DNA of 64,000 bases from Pseudarthrobacter sp. MM222 (GCF_947090775.1 NZ_OX352321.1:3348001-3412000); one strand, 5' to 3'. Shown: positions 1-9,225, counted from the stretch's first letter. The notes: a model not told the origin generated them from the sequence alone. Made by a program: numbers and translations.

Positions 1-264
1 GTAGCCGGAGATGCGGACCAGGCAGCCCAGCAGGATTGCCCGGCGCGCGCCCCACCGGTCCGAGACGAGGCCTCCCAGCAGGAACATCCCCTGCTGGCTG
101 AACGTGCGGGCACCCAGGACAAGCCCGACGGCGACGGCGTCCAGACCATATTCCCCGCCCATGGCGCCGGCCAGAAAGGGAATGACCGCGTAAAAGCCGA
201 GGTTGAAGACCAACTGGGCGCCGAGCAGGGTCCCGGCTTCACCCCGGGGGCGACTAAATGACAT
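1..264 (-). CDS. MFS transporter, N-terminal part (runs off the left edge)
   Basis: Reading leftward from the ATG at 264, the frame is open to the window edge (88 codons). It begins MSFSRPRGEAGTLLG and shows two hydrophobic stretches and then GGLVSDRWGARRAILLG, the loop 2-3 signature of major facilitator transporters (G-x-x-S-D-R-x-G-x-R-x). The start overlaps the stop of the upstream ATPase gene by 11 bp, so it is the last visible gene of the iron-box operon. An MFS exporter at the end of a peptide/nickel-type ABC operon is the arrangement of CntE in staphylopine systems. The exported substrate here is inferred; a drug or sugar MFS cannot be excluded from the N-terminus alone. Confidence 0.8.
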   Translation of the reverse strand, partial: MSFSRPRGEAGTLLGAQLVFNLGFYAVIPFLAGAMGGEYGLDAVAVGLVLGARTFSQQGMFLLGGLVSDRWGARRAILLGCLVRISGY

Positions 265-1897
265 CGAGCAGTTCGATCCGGTGGCCGCCGCTGACCGGTT
301 TGGGGACGGGTAGTGCCGCGGCCACGAGCTCCTTGCTGTGCCGGTGCCGGGGGGTGGCGAAGAATTCGGCGTTCGGCGCCACCTCGACCACGGCGCCCTG
401 GAAGAGAACGGCCACCCGGTGACTCATGTACCGGAGCACGTTCATATCGTGGGAAATAATAATGAGCGACAGCTGGCGATCGCGGTGCAGGCGCAGCAGC
501 AGGTCCAGGACCGTGCGCTGTGTTACAGCATCCAGCGCGGACGTGGCTTCGTCGCAGATCAAGACTGTCGGCTCCAGCAGCAGCGCCCTGGCGATTGTGA
601 GCCGCTGGAGCTGTCCGCCGGAACACTGGCTGGGGTATCGGTCCAACAGCACGGGGTCCAGATCGACCTCGCGGACCACCCGATCGATGCGTGCACCGCG
701 TTCCTCAGCCGTGCAATCCCGCCGCGGCAGCAATGGTGCTTCCAGGCTGGTTCGAAGCTTCATGCGCGGATCGAAAACATCGTGCGGTTCCTGGAACACG
801 AGCTGGATCTCTTTGCCCGCAGTCCCGGCCCGATTGACCGCAGCGCCAAGGAACCGGGTGATGGTTCCGCTGTCAGGCGTCTCAAGTCCGAGGATCAGCC
901 GCGCCAGGGTGCTCTTACCGGATCCTGACTGTCCCAGGACGCCGAGAATTTCGCCTTCGTGGAGCTCGAGCGAAATGTCTTCCACGGCGGGCCGGGCGCC
1001 GCGTCGGTTGGATGAAAACCGCTTGGTGACATTTCGCAGGCCAAGAATCGGACGGGAGCGCGCGGCGGCCGGAGCAGAGGCCGGCGGAAGGGCGGAGGCC
1101 CTCAGAAGTTCTTTGGTGGACGTGGTCCGAGGCGTGCACAACACCCGCCTGACCGGCCCTGACTCCTGGACGCTGCCAGCTTCCAAAACCACGACCCGGT
1201 CGGCGAAGGCGGACACTGTGGCGAGATCATGGGTGATGTACAGGACACCCAGTCCCCGGGCACGCCTTTGCCGGTCGATCAGCTCGAGGATCTGCCGCTC
1301 GAGCACCTTGTCCAGGGCGGACGTCGGCTCGTCCGCGAGCAACAGTTCGGGCTGCCCCGCCATGGCGAGGGCAAACATGGCCCGCTGGGCCATCCCTCCC
1401 GATAGCTGGTGCGGATAGGCCCCTGCGCACCAGTCCGGATCCTCGAACCCTGCTTCCGTCAACAGCTCCAGCGCCTCCGTCCTGGCACTGCGCCCGCGGA
1501 GCCCGCGGTGAAGTTTCAGCGGCTCAGCCAAATGGTTGGCAATGGTCTTCCGGGGGTTGAACATCCGTTTGGGCTGCTGATACAGCATGCCGATCCGGCC
1601 TCCGCGCACGCGGTTAAGCTCCGCTTCGCCGAGCGCCCGAAGGTCCGTCCCGCCGAACCGGACCGAGCCGCTCTCGATGTGGATCCCCTGCGGCAACAGG
1701 CCCATGACGCTGAGGGCGGTCATCGTCTTGCCGCTTCCCGACGTCCCCACCAGGGCCACAAACTCCCCGGGCGCCACGGAGAGGTCCAGCTGCGACAGGA
1801 TCGCGTTGGGGGCGCCCAGCCGGGAACCCGACGGGCGTCCTGTTGCGCGTGCCCGGTGGCCGACGTGCAGCCCTTCAATGATCAGTCCTTCAGGCAT
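254..1897 (-). CDS. Fused double-ATPase subunit of a peptide/nickel/metallophore-type ABC transporter
   Basis: This 547-aa protein joins two ATPase domains end to end. Domain 1 has Walker A GTSGSGKT (51-58), signature LSGGM (165-169) and Walker B LLLADE (185-190). Domain 2 has GQSGSGKS (322-329), CSGGQ (425-429) and LICDE (446-450). It corresponds to a DppD-DppF or CntD-CntF fusion and should power substrate uptake through the two permeases encoded just upstream. The frame opens 24 codons earlier, but the ATG at 1897 overlaps the permease stop by 8 bp (ATGCCTGA), the same coupling seen at the next junction, so I choose it. Both nucleotide-binding sites look intact. Confidence 0.93.
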   Translation of the reverse strand: MPEGLIIEGLHVGHRARATGRPSGSRLGAPNAILSQLDLSVAPGEFVALVGTSGSGKTMTALSVMGLLPQGIHIESGSVRFGGTDLRALGEAELNRVRGGRIGMLYQQPKRMFNPRKTIANHLAEPLKLHRGLRGRSARTEALELLTEAGFEDPDWCAGAYPHQLSGGMAQRAMFALAMAGQPELLLADEPTSALDKVLERQILELIDRQRRARGLGVLYITHDLATVSAFADRVVVLEAGSVQESGPVRRVLCTPRTTSTKELLRASALPPASAPAAARSRPILGLRNVTKRFSSNRRGARPAVEDISLELHEGEILGVLGQSGSGKSTLARLILGLETPDSGTITRFLGAAVNRAGTAGKEIQLVFQEPHDVFDPRMKLRTSLEAPLLPRRDCTAEERGARIDRVVREVDLDPVLLDRYPSQCSGGQLQRLTIARALLLEPTVLICDEATSALDAVTQRTVLDLLLRLHRDRQLSLIIISHDMNVLRYMSHRVAVLFQGAVVEVAPNAEFFATPRHRHSKELVAAALPVPKPVSGGHRIELLDVI

Positions 1898-2735
1898 CCG
1901 CGGCCACCCGTGCGGGAGCAGAGTCGGGCAACAGGCCTCTACCGGTCCGGCGCGACACGTACTGCCCAATCAAGGTCACGCAAAGCGCGACGATGAAGAT
2001 CATCAGTCCGGGAACCAGGATCGGCATCGGCGCCCGGGCCGCAAACGGCTGGGCAGTTGCCAGCATCGATCCCCAGTCGGACTGCGGCGGCTGCACCCCC
2101 AGGCCCAGGTAGGAGAGGGCGCCAACGTTGATGAGGAACTGCCCGAACCGAAGAGTGGCCTGACCCAGCAGCGGCCCGGCCAGGTGGGGCAGGATGTGTC
2201 TGAAAATGATGAATGAGGGCGGGCAGCCCACCACGTGGGCTGCCTCGATGAAGCCCCTCGCCGAAATGTCATAGGCGAGTGAGCGGGCCAAGCGGGCAAA
2301 CGGGGTCCACCCGGTCACAGTAAGGGCCAGCAGCAGCGAGTGGTAGCCGGTGCCCATGGCGGCCACCAGGAAGAGGGCCACCACCATTTCCGGCATGGCC
2401 AGCAGTACATCGTTGGTGCGGGTGAAGAATTCGTCCAACCAGCCCCGCCGTCGGGCGCTGAGCACACCCACCGCGGTACCTGTGACGGCTGTCAGCAGCG
2501 TGGCCAGCGCGGCGATGGTCAAAGAGAACTGGCCGCCGTCGAGCAACCTGCTCAGCGTGTCCCGGCCCAGGTTGTCCGTGCCAAGCCAGTGGGCGGCGCT
2601 GGGTGCGGCGAGCCTGGCGGCGAGGTCTTGGTCAGCGGGCGGGTACGGCGCCAGCCAGGCGGCGAGCGCCACAGACGTCACGATAAGAGCCAGAATCGAT
2701 CCGGCGACCAGGACGTGAAGGGGAAGTTTACGCAT
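1890..2735 (-). CDS. ABC transporter permease, DppC/OppC type
   Basis: A 281-aa inner-membrane permease. The N-terminal membrane segment is followed by the periplasmic-loop signature HWLGTDNLGRDTLSRLL (about 49-65) typical of DppC/NikC/OppC subunits, then five more hydrophobic segments. The EAA loop lies around ARGFIEAAHVVGCP. With the DppB-type partner it forms the membrane channel. It overlaps the genes on both sides by 8 bp, which implies translational coupling in a single mRNA. Confidence 0.93.
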   Translation of the reverse strand: MRKLPLHVLVAGSILALIVTSVALAAWLAPYPPADQDLAARLAAPSAAHWLGTDNLGRDTLSRLLDGGQFSLTIAALATLLTAVTGTAVGVLSARRRGWLDEFFTRTNDVLLAMPEMVVALFLVAAMGTGYHSLLLALTVTGWTPFARLARSLAYDISARGFIEAAHVVGCPPSFIIFRHILPHLAGPLLGQATLRFGQFLINVGALSYLGLGVQPPQSDWGSMLATAQPFAARAPMPILVPGLMIFIVALCVTLIGQYVSRRTGRGLLPDSAPARVAADA

Positions 2736-3669
2736 GGCTCATCCGGATTTGGGGATTCAGCAGTCCGTGTACCAGGTCAGCCGCCGTGGTCAGGACGACG
2801 GCGAGCCCGACGACGACCACCACCGCTCCCTGCGCCAGCGGAATGTCGCTGTTCAGGACGCCGTCGAACAGCAACCGCCCCATGCCCGGGATCGCGAAGA
2901 TGACCTCGACGATGACAGATCCGCCGAGCAGCCCGGCGAACCACACCGCCACCAGCGTGGTCAGCGGCAGCAGTCCATTGGGAATCACGTGCTTCGCCAC
3001 AGTTCGGAAGCGGGAGACGCCCCTGCTCCGCGCGGCGACAACATGCTCCGCTGCCAGCGCCTCGAGGATTCCCTCCCGCACCGCCGAGGTGAAGTAGCTC
3101 GTGGGCCGCAGCGCGAGGACGGCCACAGGGAGAACCGCGGACTGCGGGCCTTCCCATCCCGCCGAGGGCAACAGGGCAAGTTGCAGTGCAAAGAGCAGAA
3201 CAAGCAACGGTGCCAGCCAGTACTCCGGAATGGCGATCAACGCCTGCGTGACCGCCGTAATCACCCTGTCGGCGGGCCGCCCCTCCTGCAGGGCGGCTGT
3301 GACGCCGAGGACCACGGAGAGTGCCCCCGCTATGCTGAGGGCCAGGACTACCAGGCTCAGCGTAATCCAGAGCGCCGGCAGCACCTGGTCGGCCACAGGA
3401 GTGCGGCTGGTGTAGGACAACCCCATGTCGCCGGTGACCAGCCGGCCAAGCCAGCGAAGGTACTGCGCCCACAGAGGGTCGTCAAGGCCCAGCTGCTGGC
3501 CCAATGCGGTGACGGCGGAGTCGTCGACCACGTCACCGGCTACCCGGGAGCGGATGATCTTCCGCACAGGGTCCCCCGGGGTCACGTAGGGGATGAGGAA
3601 GACCGTAAAGGAGGCCAGGAGAACGGCTGCCGTCAGGGCAGCCGCCCGCCGGGCGAGGAACGGCATCAC
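2728..3669 (-). CDS. ABC transporter permease, DppB/OppB type
   Basis: A 313-aa permease starting MMPFLARRAAALTAAVLL, followed by the family motif PGDPVRKI (about 31-38) and LGLDDPLWAQYLRWLGRLVTGDMG, which is diagnostic of DppB/OppB/NikB subunits. Six hydrophobic segments follow. It sits 43 bp after the binding-protein gene and overlaps the DppC-type gene by 8 bp. It is the partner permease in the putative metal-chelate or peptide importer. Confidence 0.93.
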   Translation of the reverse strand: MMPFLARRAAALTAAVLLASFTVFLIPYVTPGDPVRKIIRSRVAGDVVDDSAVTALGQQLGLDDPLWAQYLRWLGRLVTGDMGLSYTSRTPVADQVLPALWITLSLVVLALSIAGALSVVLGVTAALQEGRPADRVITAVTQALIAIPEYWLAPLLVLLFALQLALLPSAGWEGPQSAVLPVAVLALRPTSYFTSAVREGILEALAAEHVVAARSRGVSRFRTVAKHVIPNGLLPLTTLVAVWFAGLLGGSVIVEVIFAIPGMGRLLFDGVLNSDIPLAQGAVVVVVGLAVVLTTAADLVHGLLNPQIRMSHA

Positions 3670-3712
3670 TCCGGGCCCCGTTCGGCTTGTCTTTCAGCAG
3701 GCACAAGCACAG

Positions 3713-5257
3713 TCAGGATCCGGTTTTGGCCGTCTCAGCCCTGACCACATAACGGGACAGGGGATCCTGGACATGCGACTGGACGTCGGCGCGGACGGCG
3801 TCGATGGCCTGCTCGTTGACGAGCCACACGTTCACGGCCCGCTCCTGCAGGATCTTCCCGGCTTCGGCGTACAGGCGGTAGCGCTGGTCCGCGTCGGCAG
3901 TCGTGGCGGCCTTGGAAATGGCCGCATCATAGTCCTGGTCGCAGAAATGGCTGAGGTTGTAGCTGCCGTCGCAGGTGTAGTCCGCCGTCAGGAACCCGAT
4001 CGGGTCGGCGATGTCGATCAGCCGGTTGCGCTGGCTCAGCACCATGTCGTAATTGCCGGCGAGCACGTCCGGCTCCGCTGCCGCGTATTCCTTGGTTTGG
4101 ATCTTGATGGGAATGCCCACTGCCTTCAGGTCCTCCTGGATGACCGTTGCAACATCCGCAAACTCCGCGCGCTCCACGATGGCGATGATCTCCAGCGGTC
4201 GGTCGGCGCTGTATCCGGCGTTGGCGAGCAGCTTCCGGGCGCCTTCAACGTCCTGCTTGGGCGCTTCGGCTCCCTCAATGGCCCAGGGTTCCGACGGGGC
4301 GAAGGGCCCGTTGGCGGCGATGGCCGCGCCTTCGTAGACGCTTGCAGCAAGTGCCTCAAGGTCAAGTGCCGAGCGGACCGCTTTCCGGAAGTCGACGTCG
4401 TCGAATGGCGCCCTGCCGTTGTTCATGTAAAGCGTTGCGGTCCTCGGAGAATCCGCCTTGAGGACCCTGACCTTGGCATCCGCTTCCAGCGCCGGCAGAC
4501 CGGACACGGGAATGGAAAGGGAAATGTCGGCCTCGCCGGTCTGGACTTGCGCGGCCCGCGTCGCCCCGTCGGTGATAAAGCGGATCTCAGCACCGGCAAG
4601 CTTGACCTCGCCGCCCCAGTACGTGTCATTGCGGTCCAGGGTGAGCGACTGCTTCGGCTTTTCGGATACCGGCTCAAAGGGACCGGTGCAGTGGCCGAAC
4701 GGATCCACTGTCTCGCCCTGGAACGCGGCGGGGGCCAGGACGCCGGTATTGACGCTCGCCAGGCGGTACGGAACCAGCGGGCTCTCGGTCGGGGTGGTAA
4801 CCCGCACCGTGCGGGCGTCGACCGCGGTGACTCCGCTGACTACCTTGGGATTGAAGGCCCGCGCGGGTACGGCTGCCCCCAGGACTCGCTGCAGGGAGCC
4901 GGCCACGGCCTCGGCGCTCAGCGCGCTCCCGTCCTGGAACTTGACTCCTTCGCGGATGGTGAAGTCCCATTCCAGCGGCGAGACCTGCTTCCACTCCGTC
5001 GCCAGCAGCGGCACAACTTTCCCCTGCGATTCGTCGTAGCGGGTCAGGGTTTCGAGGCATCCGGACAGGGACAGAATGTAGGCGGCGTCGCTCTCCAGGG
5101 CCCAGTTCGCCACCGGAGCCCGGAAGTTGTCCACTATGATCCGCTGGTCGGTCTTGACCGCCTTGGTGTCTGCGGCCGGGCCGCTGAAGCCGCAGCCGGA
5201 CAGTGAAAGGAGCGCCACGAGCCCAAGGGACAAAGTTGACGGGAGGGAAAAGCGCAC
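3713..5257 (-). CDS. Extracellular solute-binding lipoprotein, family 5
   Basis: A 514-aa family-5 binding protein (DppA/OppA/NikA/CntA fold). A signal peptide ends in the lipobox LSGC with Cys22, so the mature protein is lipid-anchored outside the membrane. Segments such as CLETLTRYDESQGKVVPLLA and EWDFTIREGVKFQDGS are standard in this family. The start is GTG with AGGTGG a few bases upstream. It is the first gene of the operon and lies 67 bp below a near-consensus iron box, so its ligand is more likely an iron or metal chelate than a nutritional peptide. That specificity is inferred, since this family binds peptides, opines and metal complexes alike. Confidence 0.92.
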   Translation of the reverse strand: MRFSLPSTLSLGLVALLSLSGCGFSGPAADTKAVKTDQRIIVDNFRAPVANWALESDAAYILSLSGCLETLTRYDESQGKVVPLLATEWKQVSPLEWDFTIREGVKFQDGSALSAEAVAGSLQRVLGAAVPARAFNPKVVSGVTAVDARTVRVTTPTESPLVPYRLASVNTGVLAPAAFQGETVDPFGHCTGPFEPVSEKPKQSLTLDRNDTYWGGEVKLAGAEIRFITDGATRAAQVQTGEADISLSIPVSGLPALEADAKVRVLKADSPRTATLYMNNGRAPFDDVDFRKAVRSALDLEALAASVYEGAAIAANGPFAPSEPWAIEGAEAPKQDVEGARKLLANAGYSADRPLEIIAIVERAEFADVATVIQEDLKAVGIPIKIQTKEYAAAEPDVLAGNYDMVLSQRNRLIDIADPIGFLTADYTCDGSYNLSHFCDQDYDAAISKAATTADADQRYRLYAEAGKILQERAVNVWLVNEQAIDAVRADVQSHVQDPLSRYVVRAETAKTGS

Positions 5258-5323
5258 GAAACCACCTAGATTCGACGCCTGCAGACCGGCAGGCGGGATT
5301 GACTGGACCGATGAAGGCCAAAG

Positions 5324-5342
5324 GTAGTTTAGGCTAACCTAA
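5324..5342 (-). promoter_or_regulatory. DtxR/IdeR-type iron box
   Basis: The 19-mer GTAGTTTAGGCTAACCTAA matches the established actinobacterial DtxR/IdeR consensus TTAGGTTAGGCTAACCTAA at 17 of 19 positions. The right half and core are perfect. It lies 67-85 bp upstream of the binding-protein GTG, where an iron-loaded repressor would block transcription of the operon. The box is near-palindromic, so it has no strand of its own; no gene starts to its right. Confidence 0.8.
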
Positions 5343-5385
5343 CTCACTGTTCCAAAAGACTACTGAGGGGCCGTCACATAGCGCC

Positions 5386-5415
5386 CTGTCGGCGAGCGTG
5401 CTGTCGGCGAGCGTG
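5386..5415. repeat. 15-bp perfect tandem duplication
   Basis: CTGTCGGCGAGCGTG occurs twice back to back in the intergenic stretch between the lyase terminator and the iron box. No gene or known signal coincides with it; it is probably a slippage product. Confidence 0.7.
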
Positions 5416-5480
5416 CCGATGGCGTTTTGGAGGCGCAGGACCGCGCGTCCGGTGCCGCACGCCGCGGACCGATCCCAAAA

Positions 5481-5520
5481 GACCCCGTGGACCAGATATC
5501 GGGTATCGGGCCACGGGGTC
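5481..5520 (-). terminator. Rho-independent terminator of the lyase gene
   Basis: Perfect 10-bp inverted arms (GACCCCGTGG and CCACGGGGTC) enclose a 20-nt loop. On the minus strand the hairpin is followed by TTTT, 21 bp after the stop of the CitE-like gene. Confidence 0.75.
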
Positions 5521-5540
5521 TCGTTGCTAGGTACGGGCGG

Positions 5541-6404
5541 CTACAGCGCCGGCTGCACCCCGAAGGCTACTGCGAGCCGCATGATCTTCTCGGCGCGGCC
5601 CAGGCGGGGCAGGTCGGAGCCGTCACGGATGACGCGGCCGTTGGCCTCGAAGTCGGCCATGAAGTCGGTGGCCCAGGCGACGTCGGACGGCGTCGGGCTG
5701 ATGACCTCGTTGATGACGGGCGTCTGATCGATGGCCAGGCACAGCTTACCGGTCATGCCCATCGTGACGGTGATGCCGGTCTGCTCGCGCAGGATCGGGT
5801 GGCTGGTGCCCACCGTCGGTCCGTCAATGGGACCGGGCAGGTTGCCGACCCGGCTGGCGACCACCAGCTTGGCGCGCGGGTAAGCCATGGCCTCGGGCGT
5901 GGCGGCCATACCGGTGTCGCGGCGGAAGTCGCCGGAGCCGAAAGCGAGCCGGAACGCGCCCTGGGCCTTGGCGATCTTGTTGGCTTCCTCGATGCCGACG
6001 GCGGACTCGACCAGCGGAATCACCGGAGTCTTGCCGTCCATCCGGTGGAAGCTTTCCGTGACCTGGTCCGCGGATTCGGTCTTGGCGAGCATCACGCCCA
6101 GGAGTCCCGGGGTGCCACGGAGGCCGGCGAGGTCGTCGGCCCAGAAGGAGCTGGTGGCGTCGTTGATCCGGACCCAGGCGGCGCCGCCGCCGGTAAGCCA
6201 TTCCACCACGTTGGCGCGGGCGGCATCCTTCTGGGAGGGATCCACGGCATCCTCGATGTCGAGGATGATGGCGTCCGCGCGGGAAACGGCGGACTGGTCG
6301 AAGAGCTCGGGTTTCATCGCATTGACCAGGAGCCACGATCGGGCGATTTCTGCTGGGACATTGCGTTGGGGCCGGACGGTCCCGGCTGCGGTGGTAGAGG
6401 TCAT
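5541..6404 (-). CDS. CitE-like CoA-ester lyase (HpcH/HpaI aldolase family)
   Basis: A 287-aa TIM-barrel protein of the citrate-lyase beta/malyl-CoA lyase group. The family landmarks are ILDIEDAV (about 46-53, acidic metal/substrate loop), LAKTES (catalytic region), PLVESAVGI and AFGSGDFRRDTG (Mg2+-binding Asp). Such stand-alone proteins cleave or hydrolyse short acyl-CoA esters (malyl-, methylmalyl- or citramalyl-CoA); the exact substrate cannot be read from sequence. No citrate-lyase alpha or gamma subunit is nearby, so it is not part of a citrate lyase complex. It is monocistronic, with its own terminator. Confidence 0.88.
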   Translation of the reverse strand: MTSTTAAGTVRPQRNVPAEIARSWLLVNAMKPELFDQSAVSRADAIILDIEDAVDPSQKDAARANVVEWLTGGGAAWVRINDATSSFWADDLAGLRGTPGLLGVMLAKTESADQVTESFHRMDGKTPVIPLVESAVGIEEANKIAKAQGAFRLAFGSGDFRRDTGMAATPEAMAYPRAKLVVASRVGNLPGPIDGPTVGTSHPILREQTGITVTMGMTGKLCLAIDQTPVINEVISPTPSDVAWATDFMADFEANGRVIRDGSDLPRLGRAEKIMRLAVAFGVQPAL

Positions 6405-6484
6405 GTCTCTACGCTATCCGCACCCGGGACATCCGGCTAAGTATTCCGGCCCTGAGGGGTGTCCATTACGACCAAAATCACAGG

Positions 6485-7486
6485 CTACGGGATGTTACTG
6501 CCCCGCGCGGTGACCCAAAGCCGGTACCACTCGGCCCTGGTCATGCCGGCGGCAACTTCCGCCGCGCCTGCGCAGGCCTGGATGCGTTCCGGGTTGGCCG
6601 TGCCGATCACCGGTGCAATCCCGGCCGGATGCTTCATCAGCCATCCCAGCAGGATTGACTCCCCCGTAGTATTCTTTTCCGCGGCAAGCTGCGCCACCAG
6701 CGCCGTGGTGGCTTCCTCCGCGGCCGTCGGCCGCGCCGACGGCGCCCCGGTGTAAAGGCCGCGGGCCAGGGCACCATAGGCCTGCAGCGTGATCCCGTGC
6801 CGGACGCAGTGCTCCACCGTGCCGTGTGGGAAGCTGTAGTCCGTTCCCTCGGCGTGGTTGACCAGCACCGTGCTTTCCAGCCAGGCCCGTTTCAGCAGGC
6901 TCATTTCGAGCTGGTTCGCGACCACTGGGGCCTCCAGCCGGTCCTGCAGCACCTCGATCTGCGGCCCGGACATGTTGGATACGCCCACGGCCCGGACCTT
7001 GCCCTCGGCCATCAGCTGCCCGACGGCGGAGGCCACCTCCGCCGGGTCCATCAGGGGATCCGGCCGGTGCAGCATCAGCACATCCACGTAGTCCGTGCGG
7101 AGCCGGGCGAGGCTCTCGTTGGTCCGCCCCAGGATGCCGTCCCGGCTCAGGTCGTAGTGCGTCTCCAGGCCCTGCTCGTCCAGCCGGATGCCGCACTTGG
7201 TCTGCAGCCGGATGCGCTCCCGCAGCCCCGGCGTCCGGTCCAGCACCTCGCCGAACACCGCCTCGGCCTTGCCGTTGCGGTAGATGTCGGCGTGGTCAAA
7301 GAGCGTGATGCCGGCGTTGAGGGCCGCGTCGACGGCGGCAGCCGCCTCGTCCACGTCCGCGGACGAGTACGGCTCCGCCGACCAGCTGCCGCCGAGCCCC
7401 ATGCACCCATAGATCAGCTCCTGCACGGGGACCGGCCCCTGGGTCAGAAGTTCGCTGCTCTCGGCGCTCAGCGGCGTCCCTCTCAT
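6485..7486 (-). CDS. Aldo/keto reductase
   Basis: A 333-aa NADPH-dependent aldo/keto reductase. The catalytic tetrad is visible: Asp64 and Tyr69 in FDHADIY, Lys97 in LQTKCG and His140 in LMLHRPD. The C-terminal cofactor stretch PVIGTANPERIQ is also present. The layout is closest to the YdhF-like branch. The open frame extends further upstream, but the ATG at 7486 overlaps the alpha-glucosidase stop (ATGA), so the two are translationally coupled and this start is preferred. The physiological substrate is unknown; the coupling suggests it acts on a product of the glycoside pathway. Confidence 0.88.
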   Translation of the reverse strand: MRGTPLSAESSELLTQGPVPVQELIYGCMGLGGSWSAEPYSSADVDEAAAAVDAALNAGITLFDHADIYRNGKAEAVFGEVLDRTPGLRERIRLQTKCGIRLDEQGLETHYDLSRDGILGRTNESLARLRTDYVDVLMLHRPDPLMDPAEVASAVGQLMAEGKVRAVGVSNMSGPQIEVLQDRLEAPVVANQLEMSLLKRAWLESTVLVNHAEGTDYSFPHGTVEHCVRHGITLQAYGALARGLYTGAPSARPTAAEEATTALVAQLAAEKNTTGESILLGWLMKHPAGIAPVIGTANPERIQACAGAAEVAAGMTRAEWYRLWVTARGSNIP

Positions 7487-9189
7487 CGCAGCCAGACGGT
7501 GGTGCTGCCCGGAAGGAGGTCCCCCTCGAACGGTGCGCTGCTTAGCAGCACCTCGCCGGCCGGGATTTCCACCGGCTGCTCGCCGAAGTTGGTCACCGTC
7601 TGCCAGCCGCCCGGGCGGCTGAAGTGCAGGACATCGGGGCTGGCGGTGGCGTGCCATTCCAGCTCCTCCGAAGTCTGCAGTTCGCGGCGCAGCTTCAGGG
7701 CCTTGCGGTAGAACTCGAGGGTGGATCCTGCCACCCCGTCCTCGGCGGCGACCGCGTAGCGGCTGAACCAGGCAGGCTGCGGCAGGTGCGCGCCGCCGTC
7801 GCCGAAGCCGAAGGAGTTGCCTTCCACGGCCCAGGGCAGCGGCACGCGGCAGCCATCGCGGCCGACCTCGACGCCCTTGTTGCGGAAGAACGTGGGGTCC
7901 TGGCGTTCGGAGTCGGGGATTTCGCCGACTTCCTGCAGTCCGAGTTCCTCGCCCTGGTACAGGTACGCGGAGCCCGGCAGCGCCAGCATCAGCTGGGTGG
8001 CCGCGCGGGCACGGCGCAGGCCCAGTTCGACGTCGAGCTCTTCAGCCGGAGCTCCGGCCAGGAGCCAGCCCTTGCCGTCCTGGCCCTTGGCGTGCCTGCC
8101 GCCGCCCTTGGGCAGGCCGTAGCGGGTGGCGTGGCGGACGACGTCGTGGTTGGAGAACACCCAGGTGGATGACGCGCCGGACTCGGTGGCCTCGGCAAGG
8201 TTCCGGGTGATGATTTCGCGGAATTCCTCGGCGTCGAAGTCGGCCTGCAGAAGGTCGAAGTTGAATGCCTGGCCCAGGCCCTCTGGGCTTGCGTAGCGGC
8301 CACGGCGGCTGGCGTGCACCCATGCCTCCGCGACGGCGGTACGCGGCGGGTTGTATTCGTTGAAAACCTCGCGCCATTCGACGTAGATCTCGTGGACTTC
8401 GTCGCGGTCCCAGAACGGGTGCGAGCCGTCTTCGTGGCCGTCCGCGCCAGACCCCGCGGCGCTGAGCTCCACCTTGGAGAGCAGCGGCTCGGTGAGGTCC
8501 TTCGTCAGCGCGTGGGCGACGTCGACGCGGAAGCCGTCCACGCCGCGGTCGGACCAGAAGCGCAGGGTCTTGAGGAAGTCATCCCGGATTTCGCGGTTGG
8601 CCCAGTTCAGGTCCGGCTGCTCCTTGGCGAAGATGTGCATGTACCACTGCCCGGGGGTGCCGTCGGGTTCGGTGATGCGTTCCCAGGCGGGCCCGCCGAA
8701 GACCGATTCCCAGTCGGAGGGCGGAAGCTCGCCGTTCTCGCCCTTGCCGTCGCGGAAGATGTAGCGCTCACGGGCGGCGGACCCCTTCGGCGAGGCGAGG
8801 GCCTCCTTGAACCAGACGTGCCGGTCGGATGAGTGGTTCGGGACGATGTCCGCGATCAGCTTGATGCCGGCTGCGTGCAGCGCGGCGGACATCTCGTCGA
8901 AGTCCGCGAGGGTGCCGAGCTTGGGGTCCACGTCGCGGTAGTCGTCGACGTCGTAGCCGCCGTCCGCGAGCGCGGAAGGGTAGAACGGGCTCAGCCAGAC
9001 GGCATCGATCCCGAGTTCCTTCAGGTACGGGACCTTGGCCGTGATGCCCTTGATGTCGCCCAGGCCGTCACCGTTGGAGTCGTAGAAGCTCCGCGGGTAG
9101 ATCTGGTACACCGATGCCTGGCGCCACCAGTTGGGGTCGGCGGCGAGGTCGGAACCGGACAGGGTTGCCAGCGTGGCGGTGTTGGTCAA
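7483..9189 (-). CDS. GH13 alpha-glucosidase (oligo-alpha-glucosidase type)
   Basis: A 568-aa cytoplasmic GH13 hydrolase with no signal peptide. QIYPRSFYDSNGDGLGDIKGI (about 29-49) is typical of alpha-glucosidases and oligo-1,6-glucosidases. The catalytic nucleophile is Asp223 (GFRVDVAHAL), the acid/base Glu288 (AVAEAW) and the transition-state stabiliser Asp349 (FSNHDV). It hydrolyses short alpha-glucosides to glucose. The gene is divergent from a ROK repressor with a palindrome between them, so it is likely induced by its sugar. It is coupled to the downstream aldo/keto reductase. Confidence 0.93.
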   Translation of the reverse strand: MTNTATLATLSGSDLAADPNWWRQASVYQIYPRSFYDSNGDGLGDIKGITAKVPYLKELGIDAVWLSPFYPSALADGGYDVDDYRDVDPKLGTLADFDEMSAALHAAGIKLIADIVPNHSSDRHVWFKEALASPKGSAARERYIFRDGKGENGELPPSDWESVFGGPAWERITEPDGTPGQWYMHIFAKEQPDLNWANREIRDDFLKTLRFWSDRGVDGFRVDVAHALTKDLTEPLLSKVELSAAGSGADGHEDGSHPFWDRDEVHEIYVEWREVFNEYNPPRTAVAEAWVHASRRGRYASPEGLGQAFNFDLLQADFDAEEFREIITRNLAEATESGASSTWVFSNHDVVRHATRYGLPKGGGRHAKGQDGKGWLLAGAPAEELDVELGLRRARAATQLMLALPGSAYLYQGEELGLQEVGEIPDSERQDPTFFRNKGVEVGRDGCRVPLPWAVEGNSFGFGDGGAHLPQPAWFSRYAVAAEDGVAGSTLEFYRKALKLRRELQTSEELEWHATASPDVLHFSRPGGWQTVTNFGEQPVEIPAGEVLLSSAPFEGDLLPGSTTVWLR

Positions 9190-9225
9190 GGGATGATCCT
9201 TCGGGGCTCGGAACCGGTCTGGTAT

